Shown here piece after piece: positions 33,999 to 41,746 of a stretch of 64,000 bases of DNA; within the stretch, counting starts at the first letter, position 1, and each line of letters opens with the position of its first letter. The stretch lies in NCBI GenBank assembly GCA_002069885.1, contig MWCD01000003.1, positions 1-64,000 of the forward strand, read 5' to 3'. Source of the DNA: a bacterium ADurb.Bin236. GTDB taxonomy: Bacteria > UBP15 > UBA6099. The position numbers and the translations under genes are program-made. A model generated the notes under the pieces. The model made no database searches and had not been told where the DNA came from. It worked only from the letters and a program-made list of their open reading frames with translations.

Positions 33999-35348
33999 AT
34001 GTTGACGGACAGCGACGTAAAACGGATGTCGGAAGAAGTTCAGAGACACCTAATCAACCTGATAAGGATAGACACCACGAACCCGCCGGGCAATGAGACG
34101 GCCGCCTGCGAGTACATGAAAGCCGAGTTGGCCAAAGACGGGCTGGAGAGCGAGATACTAGAATCCGCGCCGGGCCGAGGCAACTTCGTGTGCAGGCTAA
34201 AAGGCGACGGCAGCAAGCGCCCGCTCGCCCTCGCATCCCACCTAGACGTCGTTCCCTGCGAGCGCGAATCGTGGTCGGTCGATCCTTACGCGGCGGTCGT
34301 CAAAGACGGATTCATCTGGGGCCGCGGCTCGCTCGACACCAAATCGCTCACCGCCATCCAGATGGTCACTGTCGCCGAACTGAAAAGGAAGAATATCCCG
34401 CTCAAGCGCGACGTCATCCTGCTCGCCGTCGCGGACGAAGAACAGTCCGGCTCGTTCGGTATGGGCTGGATGACCGCCAACCATTTCGACAAGATAGACT
34501 GCGAATACCAGATAAACGAAGGGGCCGGCATCGGCATCCCGATGGGCAACAAGAACGTCTATCAGGTTCAGACCGCCGAGAAAGGCGCCAACTGGTTCAA
34601 ACTCACCACGCGGGGCGAACCCGGACACGGCTCCATACCCCGCAAAGACAACTGCGTCGTAAGGATGGCCAAGGCGATCGAGAAAGTCTCGCATCCGTTG
34701 CCGATGCGCAAAACAAAAGTCGTCGAGGGATTCATCAACGGCATGGCGTCCAAAGCCCTCGGATTCCCCAAAGGCCTGCTCTTCAAACAACTCCTCAACC
34801 CCGCCCTCTGCGGCCCCGTCCTAAAAGCCATCCGCTCCGCCGAACCCGACACCGGCGATATGCTCTCTTCCATGCTCCGCGACTCAATCTCCCCGACCAT
34901 GTTCCACGCCGGAAACAAAGAAAACGTCATCCCCCCCAAGTGCGAAGCCGTCATCGACTGCCGCATACTTCCCGGCCAGACATCCGCGGGATTTAAAAAG
35001 ATGCTTTCCGAGATGATAGACGTAGACAGCATAGAGCTGCTTGTCGAGCAGGTTCCCGACCCCACCGAAAGCCCGGCGGACACCGAGCTGTACCGCTGCA
35101 TCGAGCGCGCCATAATGAAGAACGACCCCAAAGGCGTCCTCGTGCCGTACATCTCCACCGGAGCCACTGACTCCCGCTTCCTTCGCAAAAAAGGCGTCAT
35201 CGCCTACGGATTCTCCCCGTTCCTATCCAAAGTCGATTTCCGGGAATTCCTCTACACCATTCACGGCCACGACGAGCGCATACCAATCGACGGAGTCGAT
35301 TTCAGCGTCAGAGTCACATACGACCTTGTGGCGGATTTTTGCGGATGA
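33999..35348 (+). CDS. M20/ArgE/DapE-family zinc metallopeptidase
   Basis: Two-zinc amidohydrolase acting on small peptides or N-acyl amino acids. 449 aa. The metal ligands are in LALASHLDVVP, WGRGSLDTKSL, AVADEEQSGSFG and the late IHGHDERI. The central dimerisation domain begins near TRGEPGHGSIPRKDN. The ATG at 33999 follows AAGGAG; a longer frame from 33915 runs through the promoter and is rejected. Substrate is not predictable; length fits the carboxypeptidase/acetylornithine deacetylase group. It overlaps the next gene by 4 bp. Confidence 0.92.
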   Translation: MLTDSDVKRMSEEVQRHLINLIRIDTTNPPGNETAACEYMKAELAKDGLESEILESAPGRGNFVCRLKGDGSKRPLALASHLDVVPCERESWSVDPYAAVVKDGFIWGRGSLDTKSLTAIQMVTVAELKRKNIPLKRDVILLAVADEEQSGSFGMGWMTANHFDKIDCEYQINEGAGIGIPMGNKNVYQVQTAEKGANWFKLTTRGEPGHGSIPRKDNCVVRMAKAIEKVSHPLPMRKTKVVEGFINGMASKALGFPKGLLFKQLLNPALCGPVLKAIRSAEPDTGDMLSSMLRDSISPTMFHAGNKENVIPPKCEAVIDCRILPGQTSAGFKKMLSEMIDVDSIELLVEQVPDPTESPADTELYRCIERAIMKNDPKGVLVPYISTGATDSRFLRKKGVIAYGFSPFLSKVDFREFLYTIHGHDERIPIDGVDFSVRVTYDLVADFCG

Positions 35349-35830
35349 GCGACTCCCGCGACGGCGCGCCTCGCTCCGCCGTCTCGCATTACTCGTTCCT
35401 CGGACTCGCCAGATGGCTCTGGCTGCGACTGCTGGGAAAAGAGATAATCGTTTCCGGCGAATGCGACATGTGCGGGGGTTGCTGCCGCGCCCTCAACCTG
35501 TCGGAAAAAGGCCGCTGGGTCCGCACGGAAGAAGAGTTCCGCGGTCTGGTCGAGAAATATCCAGAATACGCCCGCTTCAAGCATTGCGGTTACACCGCGC
35601 TCGGACTGATGACGTTCGAATGCTCCATGCTCGGCCCCGACAACCTATGCGCCGACCACGACAACCGGCCTGAACTCTGCCGCGTGTATCCGGAGACTGA
35701 CCTGTACTTCATGTGCGGCGCGCTCCCGCGCTCCTGCGGATACGAATACAAAGCCGCCCCGTCGTTCAGCCGCGCGCTTCGCCGCGCTTCCCGCAAAGAA
35801 TCTATAGAGAAACCGGAAGCTGGAGATTAG
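35345..35830 (+). CDS. YkgJ-type cysteine-cluster protein
   Basis: A 161-aa protein with the Cys pattern of the YkgJ/Fe-S oxidoreductase-like family (CDMCGGCC near residue 42, CSMLGPDNLC, CRVYPETD and a late CG). This pattern is thought to bind zinc or an iron-sulfur cluster; function is unknown. The ATG at 35345 overlaps the M20 stop (ATGA), so translation is coupled. The 14 bp after the stop lead into a strong palindrome that probably ends this transcript. Confidence 0.82.
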   Translation: MSDSRDGAPRSAVSHYSFLGLARWLWLRLLGKEIIVSGECDMCGGCCRALNLSEKGRWVRTEEEFRGLVEKYPEYARFKHCGYTALGLMTFECSMLGPDNLCADHDNRPELCRVYPETDLYFMCGALPRSCGYEYKAAPSFSRALRRASRKESIEKPEAGD

Positions 35831-35844
35831 CGGGCTGTTGGTTG

Positions 35845-36273
35845 TTAAGGGAAAACTTTTGAAAAAGTTTTCCCTTAAAATCCCTTTCAAAATCTTTCAA
35901 GCTAGCGCCGAAGTCGGGGCTGCGCCTCCGCCTTCGGCGCGTATCATGTGAAAAGATATTGGAAAAGAGATTTTCATGAGAATTTTCTTCTTAAACATTT
36001 TCACAGGAGCGACGGGACGAGACGCGTTAGCGTCTCGTCCCGTCGCGCAAGGAAAAGTTTGGAGGATTTTCAAGGAAACTTTTCAAAGTTTCCTTGAACC
36101 GCCGGAGGCATCTCATTGCTATTTTTTAGAAATGATTTTACATAGGTCGTCGGGAGAAGAATCGCGGCAGCGATTCTCTCCCGACGACCAGTGAAACGTT
36201 TTGAAGAGATTCCAAAGAGAAACTTTTTCAAAAGTTTCTCTTTGGCCGCCGGAGGCGCCGGTCGGCGCTTTTT
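35845..36273 (+). repeat. Modular palindromic element, copy A (three modules)
   Basis: A 430-bp non-coding stretch made of paired hairpins. Module 1: palindrome 35845-35878 (16-bp arms, 2-nt loop), then hairpin GCGCCGAAG/CTTCGGCGC (35905-35940). Module 2: a perfect 17-bp stem with GTTA loop (36009-36046), then a 13-bp palindrome (36070-36097) followed by CCGCCGGAGGC. Module 3: a 20-bp stem (36145-36189, one bulge), then a 16-bp palindrome (36212-36245) followed again by CCGCCGGAGGC. It ends with GCGCCG/CGGCGC and five T (36255-36273). Modules 1 and 3 recur, inverted, at 55362-55632. Confidence 0.85.
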
Positions 36274-36300
36274 GACTTAAACGAGGGTTGGCAATATAAT
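36272..36300 (+). promoter_or_regulatory. Promoter of the RemB-like/AmrS/SppA operon
   Basis: -35 TTGACT (36272-36277), 17-bp spacer, -10 TATAAT (36295-36300). The -35 overlaps the T run ending the palindromic element, so element and promoter adjoin directly. The leader is about 45 nt. Confidence 0.7.
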
Positions 36301-36351
36301 GGATTTCGCGCGCGGGCAAGCGGTTGCGCCGGCGGGCCGGGAGGTTGCCGC

Positions 36352-36645
36352 ATGTTTCTTCACATTGGCAATAATGTGCTTATCAGAAAAGACGACGTGA
36401 TAGGGATTTTCAACATATCGGCGATGTCTCAGGACTCGAAAGGCAAAAAGTTCTGCGCGGAGACGATACAGAAAAAAGAAACCATTGACATATCGGACGG
36501 CAAGCAGACGTCGATCATATTGACGGCGGACGCGGCGTACGTGTCGAGGATATCGACGGCGACGCTGCTGGCAAGGTCGGGCGAGCCGGTGGAGAAGATG
36601 TTGTCGGCGGAAGGGTTCCCGGCGACCGCGCCTGAGCAGGGATGA
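36352..36645 (+). CDS. DUF370 / RemB-like protein
   Basis: A 97-aa member of the DUF370 family, related to Bacillus YaaB (RemB) next to the matrix regulator RemA. MFLHIGNNVLIRKDDVIGIF at the N-terminus and SIILTADAAYVSRISTATLLAR match the family. RemA binds DNA; RemB's role is less clear, so a DNA-binding or scaffolding role is only an inference. GGGAGG precedes the ATG. It is first in an operon with the radical SAM and SppA genes. Confidence 0.82.
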   Translation: MFLHIGNNVLIRKDDVIGIFNISAMSQDSKGKKFCAETIQKKETIDISDGKQTSIILTADAAYVSRISTATLLARSGEPVEKMLSAEGFPATAPEQG

Positions 36646-36691
36646 AGGGCCGGGCGGGGGGAAGCGGCTCCGAGAGAGCGGGTTGAGCGCG

Positions 36692-37699
36692 ATGACCGAG
36701 CGCGAGGCGGCTTATTACGAGTCCGTTGGCGGGGGCGCCGCGAGGTGTCTGCTGTGCCCGCGCGGGTGCGTGGTCCCGGACGGCGGGGCGGGTTTCTGCC
36801 GCGCGCGGTCGGCGCGCGGCGGCAAGCTGTTCGCCTCCTCTTACGGCCTCTACACCTCGCTGGCGGTAGACCCGGTGGAGAAGAAGCCCCTCTACCATTT
36901 CCTGCCCGGCTCGGCCATACTCTCCATCGGCGGAATGGGCTGCAACCTCAACTGTTCATTCTGCCAGAATTGCGAGATATCTCAGGGCAGCCCGGCGACG
37001 CGACGCATCGAGCCGGAACAGCTTGCCGAACTTGCGGCGCGGGAGGATTGCCCAAGCGTCGCTTTCACTTACAACGAGCCGCTCATCTGGTTTGAATTCA
37101 TCCGGGACTGCGCGCCCCTCATCAGACGCGCCGGTCGCAAGGTGGTTCTGGTGACGAACGGCTACATAAATCCGGAGCCGCTCGCCGAACTGCTTCCGTC
37201 GCTGGACGCGATGAACATCGACTTGAAGGCATTCGACGACGAGTTCTACCGGGAGCACACGGGGGGCAGTCTGGAACCTGTGAAGAAAACCATCAGGGCG
37301 GCGGTCGAAGCCGGGGTGTGGGTGGAGACCACGTTGCTTCTCATTCCGGGGCTGAACGACGCGGCGTCCTCAGTTCGGGCGCAGGCCGAATGGCTGGCGT
37401 CCCTCTCAAAGGACATCCCGCTCCACATATCGAGGTATTTTCCGAGAAACAAGATGAAACTGCCGCCGACTCCGCCGGAGTCTATCGAGCGGGCGCGGGC
37501 AGAGGCGGCGAAAGCCCTGAACTATGTGTACACTGGCAACATGACGGACGGCGAATGGTCGACGACGAGGTGTCCGGAATGCGGGCACGCTCAGATAGAG
37601 CGCGCGGGGTACGCCGCGCGGGTGGTCGGGCTGAAAGGGAGCGCGTGCGGGCGATGCGGCGCGCGCGCGGCCGTGATAATGTCTGACCGGGAGGATTGA
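36692..37699 (+). CDS. amrS: AmmeMemoRadiSam-type radical SAM enzyme
   Basis: Radical SAM enzyme of the AmmeMemoRadiSam system (the group formerly annotated PflA-like). 335 aa. The SAM-cleaving cluster CNLNCSFC is near residue 90, after an N-terminal Cys motif CLLCPRGC...GFCRAR. ISRYFPRNKMKLPPTPPE is a signature of this subgroup. The C-terminus has a zinc-ribbon-like CPECGH...CGRCG. The usual partners AmmeMemoRadiSam A (AMMECR1) and B (Memo) are not in this window. ATG 36692 is chosen over TTG 36683. Confidence 0.88.
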   Translation: MTEREAAYYESVGGGAARCLLCPRGCVVPDGGAGFCRARSARGGKLFASSYGLYTSLAVDPVEKKPLYHFLPGSAILSIGGMGCNLNCSFCQNCEISQGSPATRRIEPEQLAELAAREDCPSVAFTYNEPLIWFEFIRDCAPLIRRAGRKVVLVTNGYINPEPLAELLPSLDAMNIDLKAFDDEFYREHTGGSLEPVKKTIRAAVEAGVWVETTLLLIPGLNDAASSVRAQAEWLASLSKDIPLHISRYFPRNKMKLPPTPPESIERARAEAAKALNYVYTGNMTDGEWSTTRCPECGHAQIERAGYAARVVGLKGSACGRCGARAAVIMSDRED

Positions 37700-37700
37700 G

Positions 37701-38711
37701 ATGGAAATAGACCGAGAAAAAATCAGGAAGCAGAACCGCAAGCTGAACTGGATAATCATAGCGGCGGTGGTGTTTGTGGGCGCGGCGCTGACGCTGTCGG
37801 CGGTAATGGGGTCGAGGGTGGACGCCAAAAAAATCGCCGGGCTGAGCCGAAAGGGCGGGCTGTTTTCGAGCGCGTCTTCCGGAGACAGGGTGGGCGTGTT
37901 GTACATCTCCGGAGTGATTCACAGCGGCAGGTCTGGCGCGGGCGGCTTCATGGGCTCCAGAACAAGCGGCTCGGACTCGATAGTGTCCATGATAGAGAAT
38001 GCCGCCGTCGATCCCGGCGTCAAGGCCCTCGTGGTCAGAATCAACAGTCCCGGCGGCAGCGCGGCAGGCTCTCAGGAGATTTACGACGCCCTCCTCAGAT
38101 TCAAACAGAAGAAAAAACCTGTCATCATTTCGATGGGCGACGTAGCGGCTTCCGGCGGCTATTATATCGCGGCGGCGGGCGACACCATTTTCGCCGACCC
38201 CGCCACCCTCACAGGCAGCATCGGCGTCATATTCAGCCTCGTCGGATACGAGGAACTATTCAAAAAAGTCGGCCTCGACTCCAACGTCATCAAGAGCGTC
38301 GAACACAAGGACATCGGATCCCCATACAGGCCGATGACGGAGGAGGAGCGGCAAATCCTTCAGGGCGCGGTGGACAACATTCACTCGCAGTTCATCAGCC
38401 ACGTGGCCAAGGGCCGGGGCATGGACATCGAAGAGGTCTCCAAACTCGCCGACGGCAGGCTCTACACCGGCGAGCAGGCGCTCGGAAACAAGCTTGTGGA
38501 CAAAATGGGCGGGATGCACGAAGCGGTGGAGTTCGCCGCCAAAAAGGCTGGCATGCCCTCGTCTCCCAAACTCGAATATCTCCAAAAAGAGAATCCTTTT
38601 ATGTCGTTGTTCGAGACGGCGAGCGAAATCGGCTCCGGCGTGTTGGCGAACAAGATTGCCGAGGCGGCGGCCAAACAGATGTTGGCCGCTCCCGGAATCG
38701 AAACAAGGTGA
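37701..38711 (+). CDS. sppA: Signal peptide peptidase SppA
   Basis: Membrane serine protease that degrades cleaved signal peptides. 336 aa, the short form seen in Bacillus. One N-terminal membrane helix (LNWIIIAAVVFVGAALTLSAVMG). The catalytic Ser is in GDVAASGGYYIAAAGD and the Lys in VEHKDIGSPYRPM. LVVRINSPGGSAAGSQEIYDAL is the family signature. The ATG lies 1 bp after the amrS stop. Confidence 0.95.
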   Translation: MEIDREKIRKQNRKLNWIIIAAVVFVGAALTLSAVMGSRVDAKKIAGLSRKGGLFSSASSGDRVGVLYISGVIHSGRSGAGGFMGSRTSGSDSIVSMIENAAVDPGVKALVVRINSPGGSAAGSQEIYDALLRFKQKKKPVIISMGDVAASGGYYIAAAGDTIFADPATLTGSIGVIFSLVGYEELFKKVGLDSNVIKSVEHKDIGSPYRPMTEEERQILQGAVDNIHSQFISHVAKGRGMDIEEVSKLADGRLYTGEQALGNKLVDKMGGMHEAVEFAAKKAGMPSSPKLEYLQKENPFMSLFETASEIGSGVLANKIAEAAAKQMLAAPGIETR

Positions 38712-38790
38712 CGCTGGGAGCTGAGGGGACAACGTCAAGCAAATTTGAAAATGGATTCAGCAATCTGCAAATAAAGAACGGAGCAACCTT

Positions 38791-39651
38791 ATGGACAATT
38801 CCGGATTGAAAGAGGCGGAGAGAAAACCCGCCGGAGGGCTAGAGGAGAAGTATTACGATTTTGACGGACTGTCGATAAGGTATGTGGACAGCGGGCCGGC
38901 GGAGCGAGCGCCCGGCGCTCCCGCGATATTCTTCATTCACGGCCTCGGCGGCTCGATAGAGGACAACTCGGCGTGTTTCCCGTATCTGGCGCGCGATTGG
39001 CGCGTGGTGGCGTTCGATTGTCCGGGAACAGGAAAATCCGATAAACCGGACAGAGAGTACGACATTGATTATCTGACGGACTTCTCGCTGGAACTCGCCA
39101 CCCGGCTGGGGCTGGACAAGTTTTATATCGCGGGCGGCTCTCAGGGCGGGCTTCAGGCCCTGCTGTGCTGTCTGCGCTCGCCCGAACGGATTTACAAGGC
39201 GGCGGTTTACTCGCCCGCCGGGGTGTGGGCGCCAAACCCTCTGGGAGCCGCTTTCTTCTCAGCCTTGCCCCCGGTGGCCACTAAACTCTTCTTCCGCATT
39301 TCCTCCATGCTTTGGTACTCCCCCGGATTTGCCGGAGCCGCAGAACTTCGCCGGGAGGACTTGGCTGAAAAAGACGCTTATGAACAACCGGGGTTCGGCA
39401 AACATGTCTTCGGATGCCTCGTCTCGCAGATGAGCGGAGACTTCCGCCCCGTGTTCAGGCGGATAGAGACACCTACCCTGATACTGTGGGGGACGCACGA
39501 TTTCGGCATGCCCTCAAGGATGGGAGACGAGCTTCACGGTCTCATGAAAGATTCGATTTTTGAGAAAGTTCCCCGCGCCGGGCACAACATCCCCAAAGAA
39601 AGGCCGGAATTTTTCGCGCGCCGGCTGACGGAATTTTTCAGCGAGGGCTAG
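38791..39651 (+). CDS. Alpha/beta-hydrolase
   Basis: A 286-aa serine hydrolase of the alpha/beta fold. The oxyanion region is FIHGLGGSIEDNS and the nucleophile is Ser in IAGGSQGGLQAL. A candidate acid is Asp in LILWGTHDFGMP, and the catalytic His is in VPRAGHNIPKERP. No signal peptide. The substrate is open; the fold includes esterases, haloperoxidases and C-C hydrolases. It starts 79 bp after sppA. Confidence 0.88.
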   Translation: MDNSGLKEAERKPAGGLEEKYYDFDGLSIRYVDSGPAERAPGAPAIFFIHGLGGSIEDNSACFPYLARDWRVVAFDCPGTGKSDKPDREYDIDYLTDFSLELATRLGLDKFYIAGGSQGGLQALLCCLRSPERIYKAAVYSPAGVWAPNPLGAAFFSALPPVATKLFFRISSMLWYSPGFAGAAELRREDLAEKDAYEQPGFGKHVFGCLVSQMSGDFRPVFRRIETPTLILWGTHDFGMPSRMGDELHGLMKDSIFEKVPRAGHNIPKERPEFFARRLTEFFSEG

Positions 39652-39844
39652 GGCGGACGAGGCGGCGGACACAACGACAGAAAAACAACAATGGCAAAAC
39701 CGAACAATTTTAATTAATTGTGGCGCGATTGCAATATGCGCTGTATAATAAATGTGGAGATTGAGGATTTTGAGGAAAAATCAAAGTCCTCGGACGCGCA
39801 AGCACGGCCGGGCGAACGCGTCCGAACTAGGAGGAAAGAGTACA

Positions 39845-40051
39845 ATGCAGTGTCCATTCCTTAGCTTGGGCAACAAACGCCCCTTCTGTGAAACCGGCGC
39901 ATTCGGTCTCATGGTCCCCAAACCCGGCGACTACCGCAAGTTCTGCACAAACCGCTCATACTACATGTGTCAGGTTTACCGCGCCAACACCGGCACGGGG
40001 GACAAAGAAAAGTGCCTCCAAGAAATAGCCCCGAGGCTCGTTCAGGCGTAA
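39845..40051 (+). CDS. Small cysteine-cluster protein
   Basis: A 68-aa protein with five cysteines (3, 15, 34, 42 and 57). The core FCTNRSYYMCQVYR resembles C-terminal Cys tags in other small redox or regulatory proteins of respiring bacteria; metal binding is likely but unproven. The ATG at 39845 follows a strong AGGAGG. A TATAAT at 39744-39749 has no well-spaced -35. A GC-rich hairpin (40090-40110) with TTT follows. A longer in-frame reading from 39752 is not supported. Confidence 0.65.
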   Translation: MQCPFLSLGNKRPFCETGAFGLMVPKPGDYRKFCTNRSYYMCQVYRANTGTGDKEKCLQEIAPRLVQA

Positions 40052-40089
40052 CGCGGCAATTTAATGTTAAAACTCAATAAAGAGGAATC

Positions 40090-40352
40090 CCGCGCGGGCG
40101 GCGCGCGCGGTTTGGCATAGTTGCTAATTTCACAAACAGCGCGCCGTCAGTCTTGATATTCGTGTGTTTGACCAATTTTTTCATTGTTTTCTTTTCGGCT
40201 AAGCCGTTTTTGAAGGTCTAAAGGAAAACGATGTGGGCGGAGATTTTGGTCTATCGTTGCCAAGGATATCTTGGCAACGATAGAAAAATGTGCTTTGCTG
40301 TTCGCGTTTCATCCGCTCTGAACAATCGCTCTAGAATCCTAATGAGGGATTC
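40090..40352. other. Intergenic hairpins between 40052 and 40423
   Basis: Three hairpins in a 372-bp gap: CCGCGCG/CGCGCGG (40090-40110, weak terminator); a perfect 14-bp stem with 5-nt loop GATAT (40251-40283); and GAATCC/GGATTC (40334-40352, 7-nt loop). No gene-like frame is seen. The 14-bp perfect stem flanked by T-rich and A-rich sequence could be part of a small RNA or mobile-element end. Confidence 0.45.
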
Positions 40353-40423
40353 GGGATAAGGCTATTCGAGGGCGTTTTGTCCGCGCCGTTTTTCAGCCCG
40401 GCAAGGTGTGCTAGAATTGCGAT

Positions 40424-41467
40424 ATGCTTATTCGCGAGGCAGTATTGAGGAACAACGCGGGAGGAGAGACCCGGAGTGTTGGGCGCGCGGCTGACGCTCT
40501 GGCGTTCGAGGGCCGGACTAGGCCGCTGGACACGCTGGGCGCGGGGGTTGCGCGGGGCGAGTTTTCAGTTGAATGGCCCGCAATGTCAGAGGAGTTGAAG
40601 ATAGTTGCGGCGGACGGCCCGGAAGCGGAGCGTCTGTGCAGGCGAAAACCCTCTCTCTGGAACGTTCTGGCCTATGAGCGCGAATGGGCTGAATATCCGG
40701 AATACAACAATTTTCTCGATGATAAATCCCCGGTTTTTCACAAGAAGAAATACCAGATGGACGTGTACGAAAAGTTGCTGCGCAGCGAATTAGATGGGTT
40801 GGGGCGCGGGTTGAAGGTTTTGGACGCCGGAGGCGGGGTCGGCAGAGCGGCGGCAAGACTGGCGGGCCGGGGCTGCGACGTGACGCTGGTCGACGCGTCG
40901 CCGAGGGCGTTGACGGCGGCGTGGGGCAGGCTTGCGAGGGTCGGCGCGGGGTCTTACGACCTCGCATGGGCGGATGCGGAGGACCTGTCGGGCGCGGTTG
41001 CGCCACGCTCCATGGACGCCGCTCTGGCCCTTGAGACGCTTTGCTATCTGAACGACCCTGAAGCGGCGCTGACGGGGATAGCGGGGACGGTGCGGAGCGG
41101 CGGTTGGATGGCGTTTTCGGTGGAGAACATGGCTGGGGCGCTGGCGTCGGACACTAGAGCGGCTGGATTCGGCAAAACGCTTGGCGCAGCCGTCCACAGA
41201 GAAATCACCGTAGAAGGCGAACTGCATGTGAAATACTTTTCCATAGGGCGGCTGGAACGGATGTCGCGGGAGGCCGGGCTGCGGGACGCGAGGGTGGTGT
41301 GCTGCCACCACGTGGCGGACGGACCGCTCGGACGGGTCATCGGAGACGAGCGTTGGAGCGACCCGGCATTCGCGCGTCGCGCTATGAGCGTCGAGCGCGC
41401 GCTGTGGAAAATCCCGCCGCGGATGTCCGCAGGCCGCGCGCTGCTCGTTGTCGGCCGCGTCAGATAG
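40424..41467 (+). CDS. Class I SAM-dependent methyltransferase
   Basis: A 347-aa protein whose residues ~125-265 form a Rossmann methyltransferase domain: KVLDAGGGVGRAAARLA (motif I), VTLVDASPRAL (motif II) and MDAALALETLCYL (motif IV region). The first ~80 residues are unlike other methyltransferases (EWAEYPEYNNFLDDKSPVFH could contact substrate). The target is unknown. The ATG lies 6 nt after a TAGAAT -10 box (40412-40417), with TTTTCA 16 bp upstream and no Shine-Dalgarno, so the transcript may be leaderless. A shorter start at 40584 is possible. Confidence 0.8.
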   Translation: MLIREAVLRNNAGGETRSVGRAADALAFEGRTRPLDTLGAGVARGEFSVEWPAMSEELKIVAADGPEAERLCRRKPSLWNVLAYEREWAEYPEYNNFLDDKSPVFHKKKYQMDVYEKLLRSELDGLGRGLKVLDAGGGVGRAAARLAGRGCDVTLVDASPRALTAAWGRLARVGAGSYDLAWADAEDLSGAVAPRSMDAALALETLCYLNDPEAALTGIAGTVRSGGWMAFSVENMAGALASDTRAAGFGKTLGAAVHREITVEGELHVKYFSIGRLERMSREAGLRDARVVCCHHVADGPLGRVIGDERWSDPAFARRAMSVERALWKIPPRMSAGRALLVVGRVR

Positions 41468-41518
41468 CGCTTGCTCCATATAATTCGACAGAATAACCGA
41501 GTGAAACATTTCCAGATA

Positions 41519-41552
41519 CCGGATTCTTAACAAGAAAATCCGGGAGGCTTTT
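41519..41552 (+). terminator. Candidate terminator after the methyltransferase
   Basis: CCGGATT (41519-41525) pairs with AATCCGG (41537-41543), with extra pairs inside, and four T follow at 41549-41552. Confidence 0.5.
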
Positions 41553-41615
41553 AGCTGTTTTGAGGAGAACTAACTGCTTTTCGAAGATTTTGCATAAAGA
41601 GATTGAGAAATCTAT

Positions 41616-41654
41616 ACAATATATTGTTTGCATTACAAGTAAATTATGTATAAT
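41616..41654 (+). promoter_or_regulatory. AT-rich promoter with 12-bp palindrome
   Basis: Perfect palindrome ACAATATATTGT (41616-41627) abuts a candidate -35 TTTGCA (41627-41632), with a 16-bp spacer and -10 TATAAT (41649-41654). The palindrome may be an operator for the gene at 41747. Confidence 0.5.
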
Positions 41655-41746
41655 TACTGAAATGACGGGCAGGAGAGAAGGCGGGCAGCGGCGCCGCCGC
41701 TTCTCAGAAAGCCTTTCGGGAGACATCCTAGCGGGATCGCGGCGAA

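Noticed and set aside
35845-36273. CRISPR array
   Set aside because: The repeats are palindromes of different lengths, not regularly spaced identical direct repeats, and no cas genes are present. No CRISPR was seen anywhere in the window.
40251-40283. tRNA or intrinsic terminator
   Set aside because: Single stem without cloverleaf, and it lies more than 200 bp after the upstream stop with only a short A run behind it.
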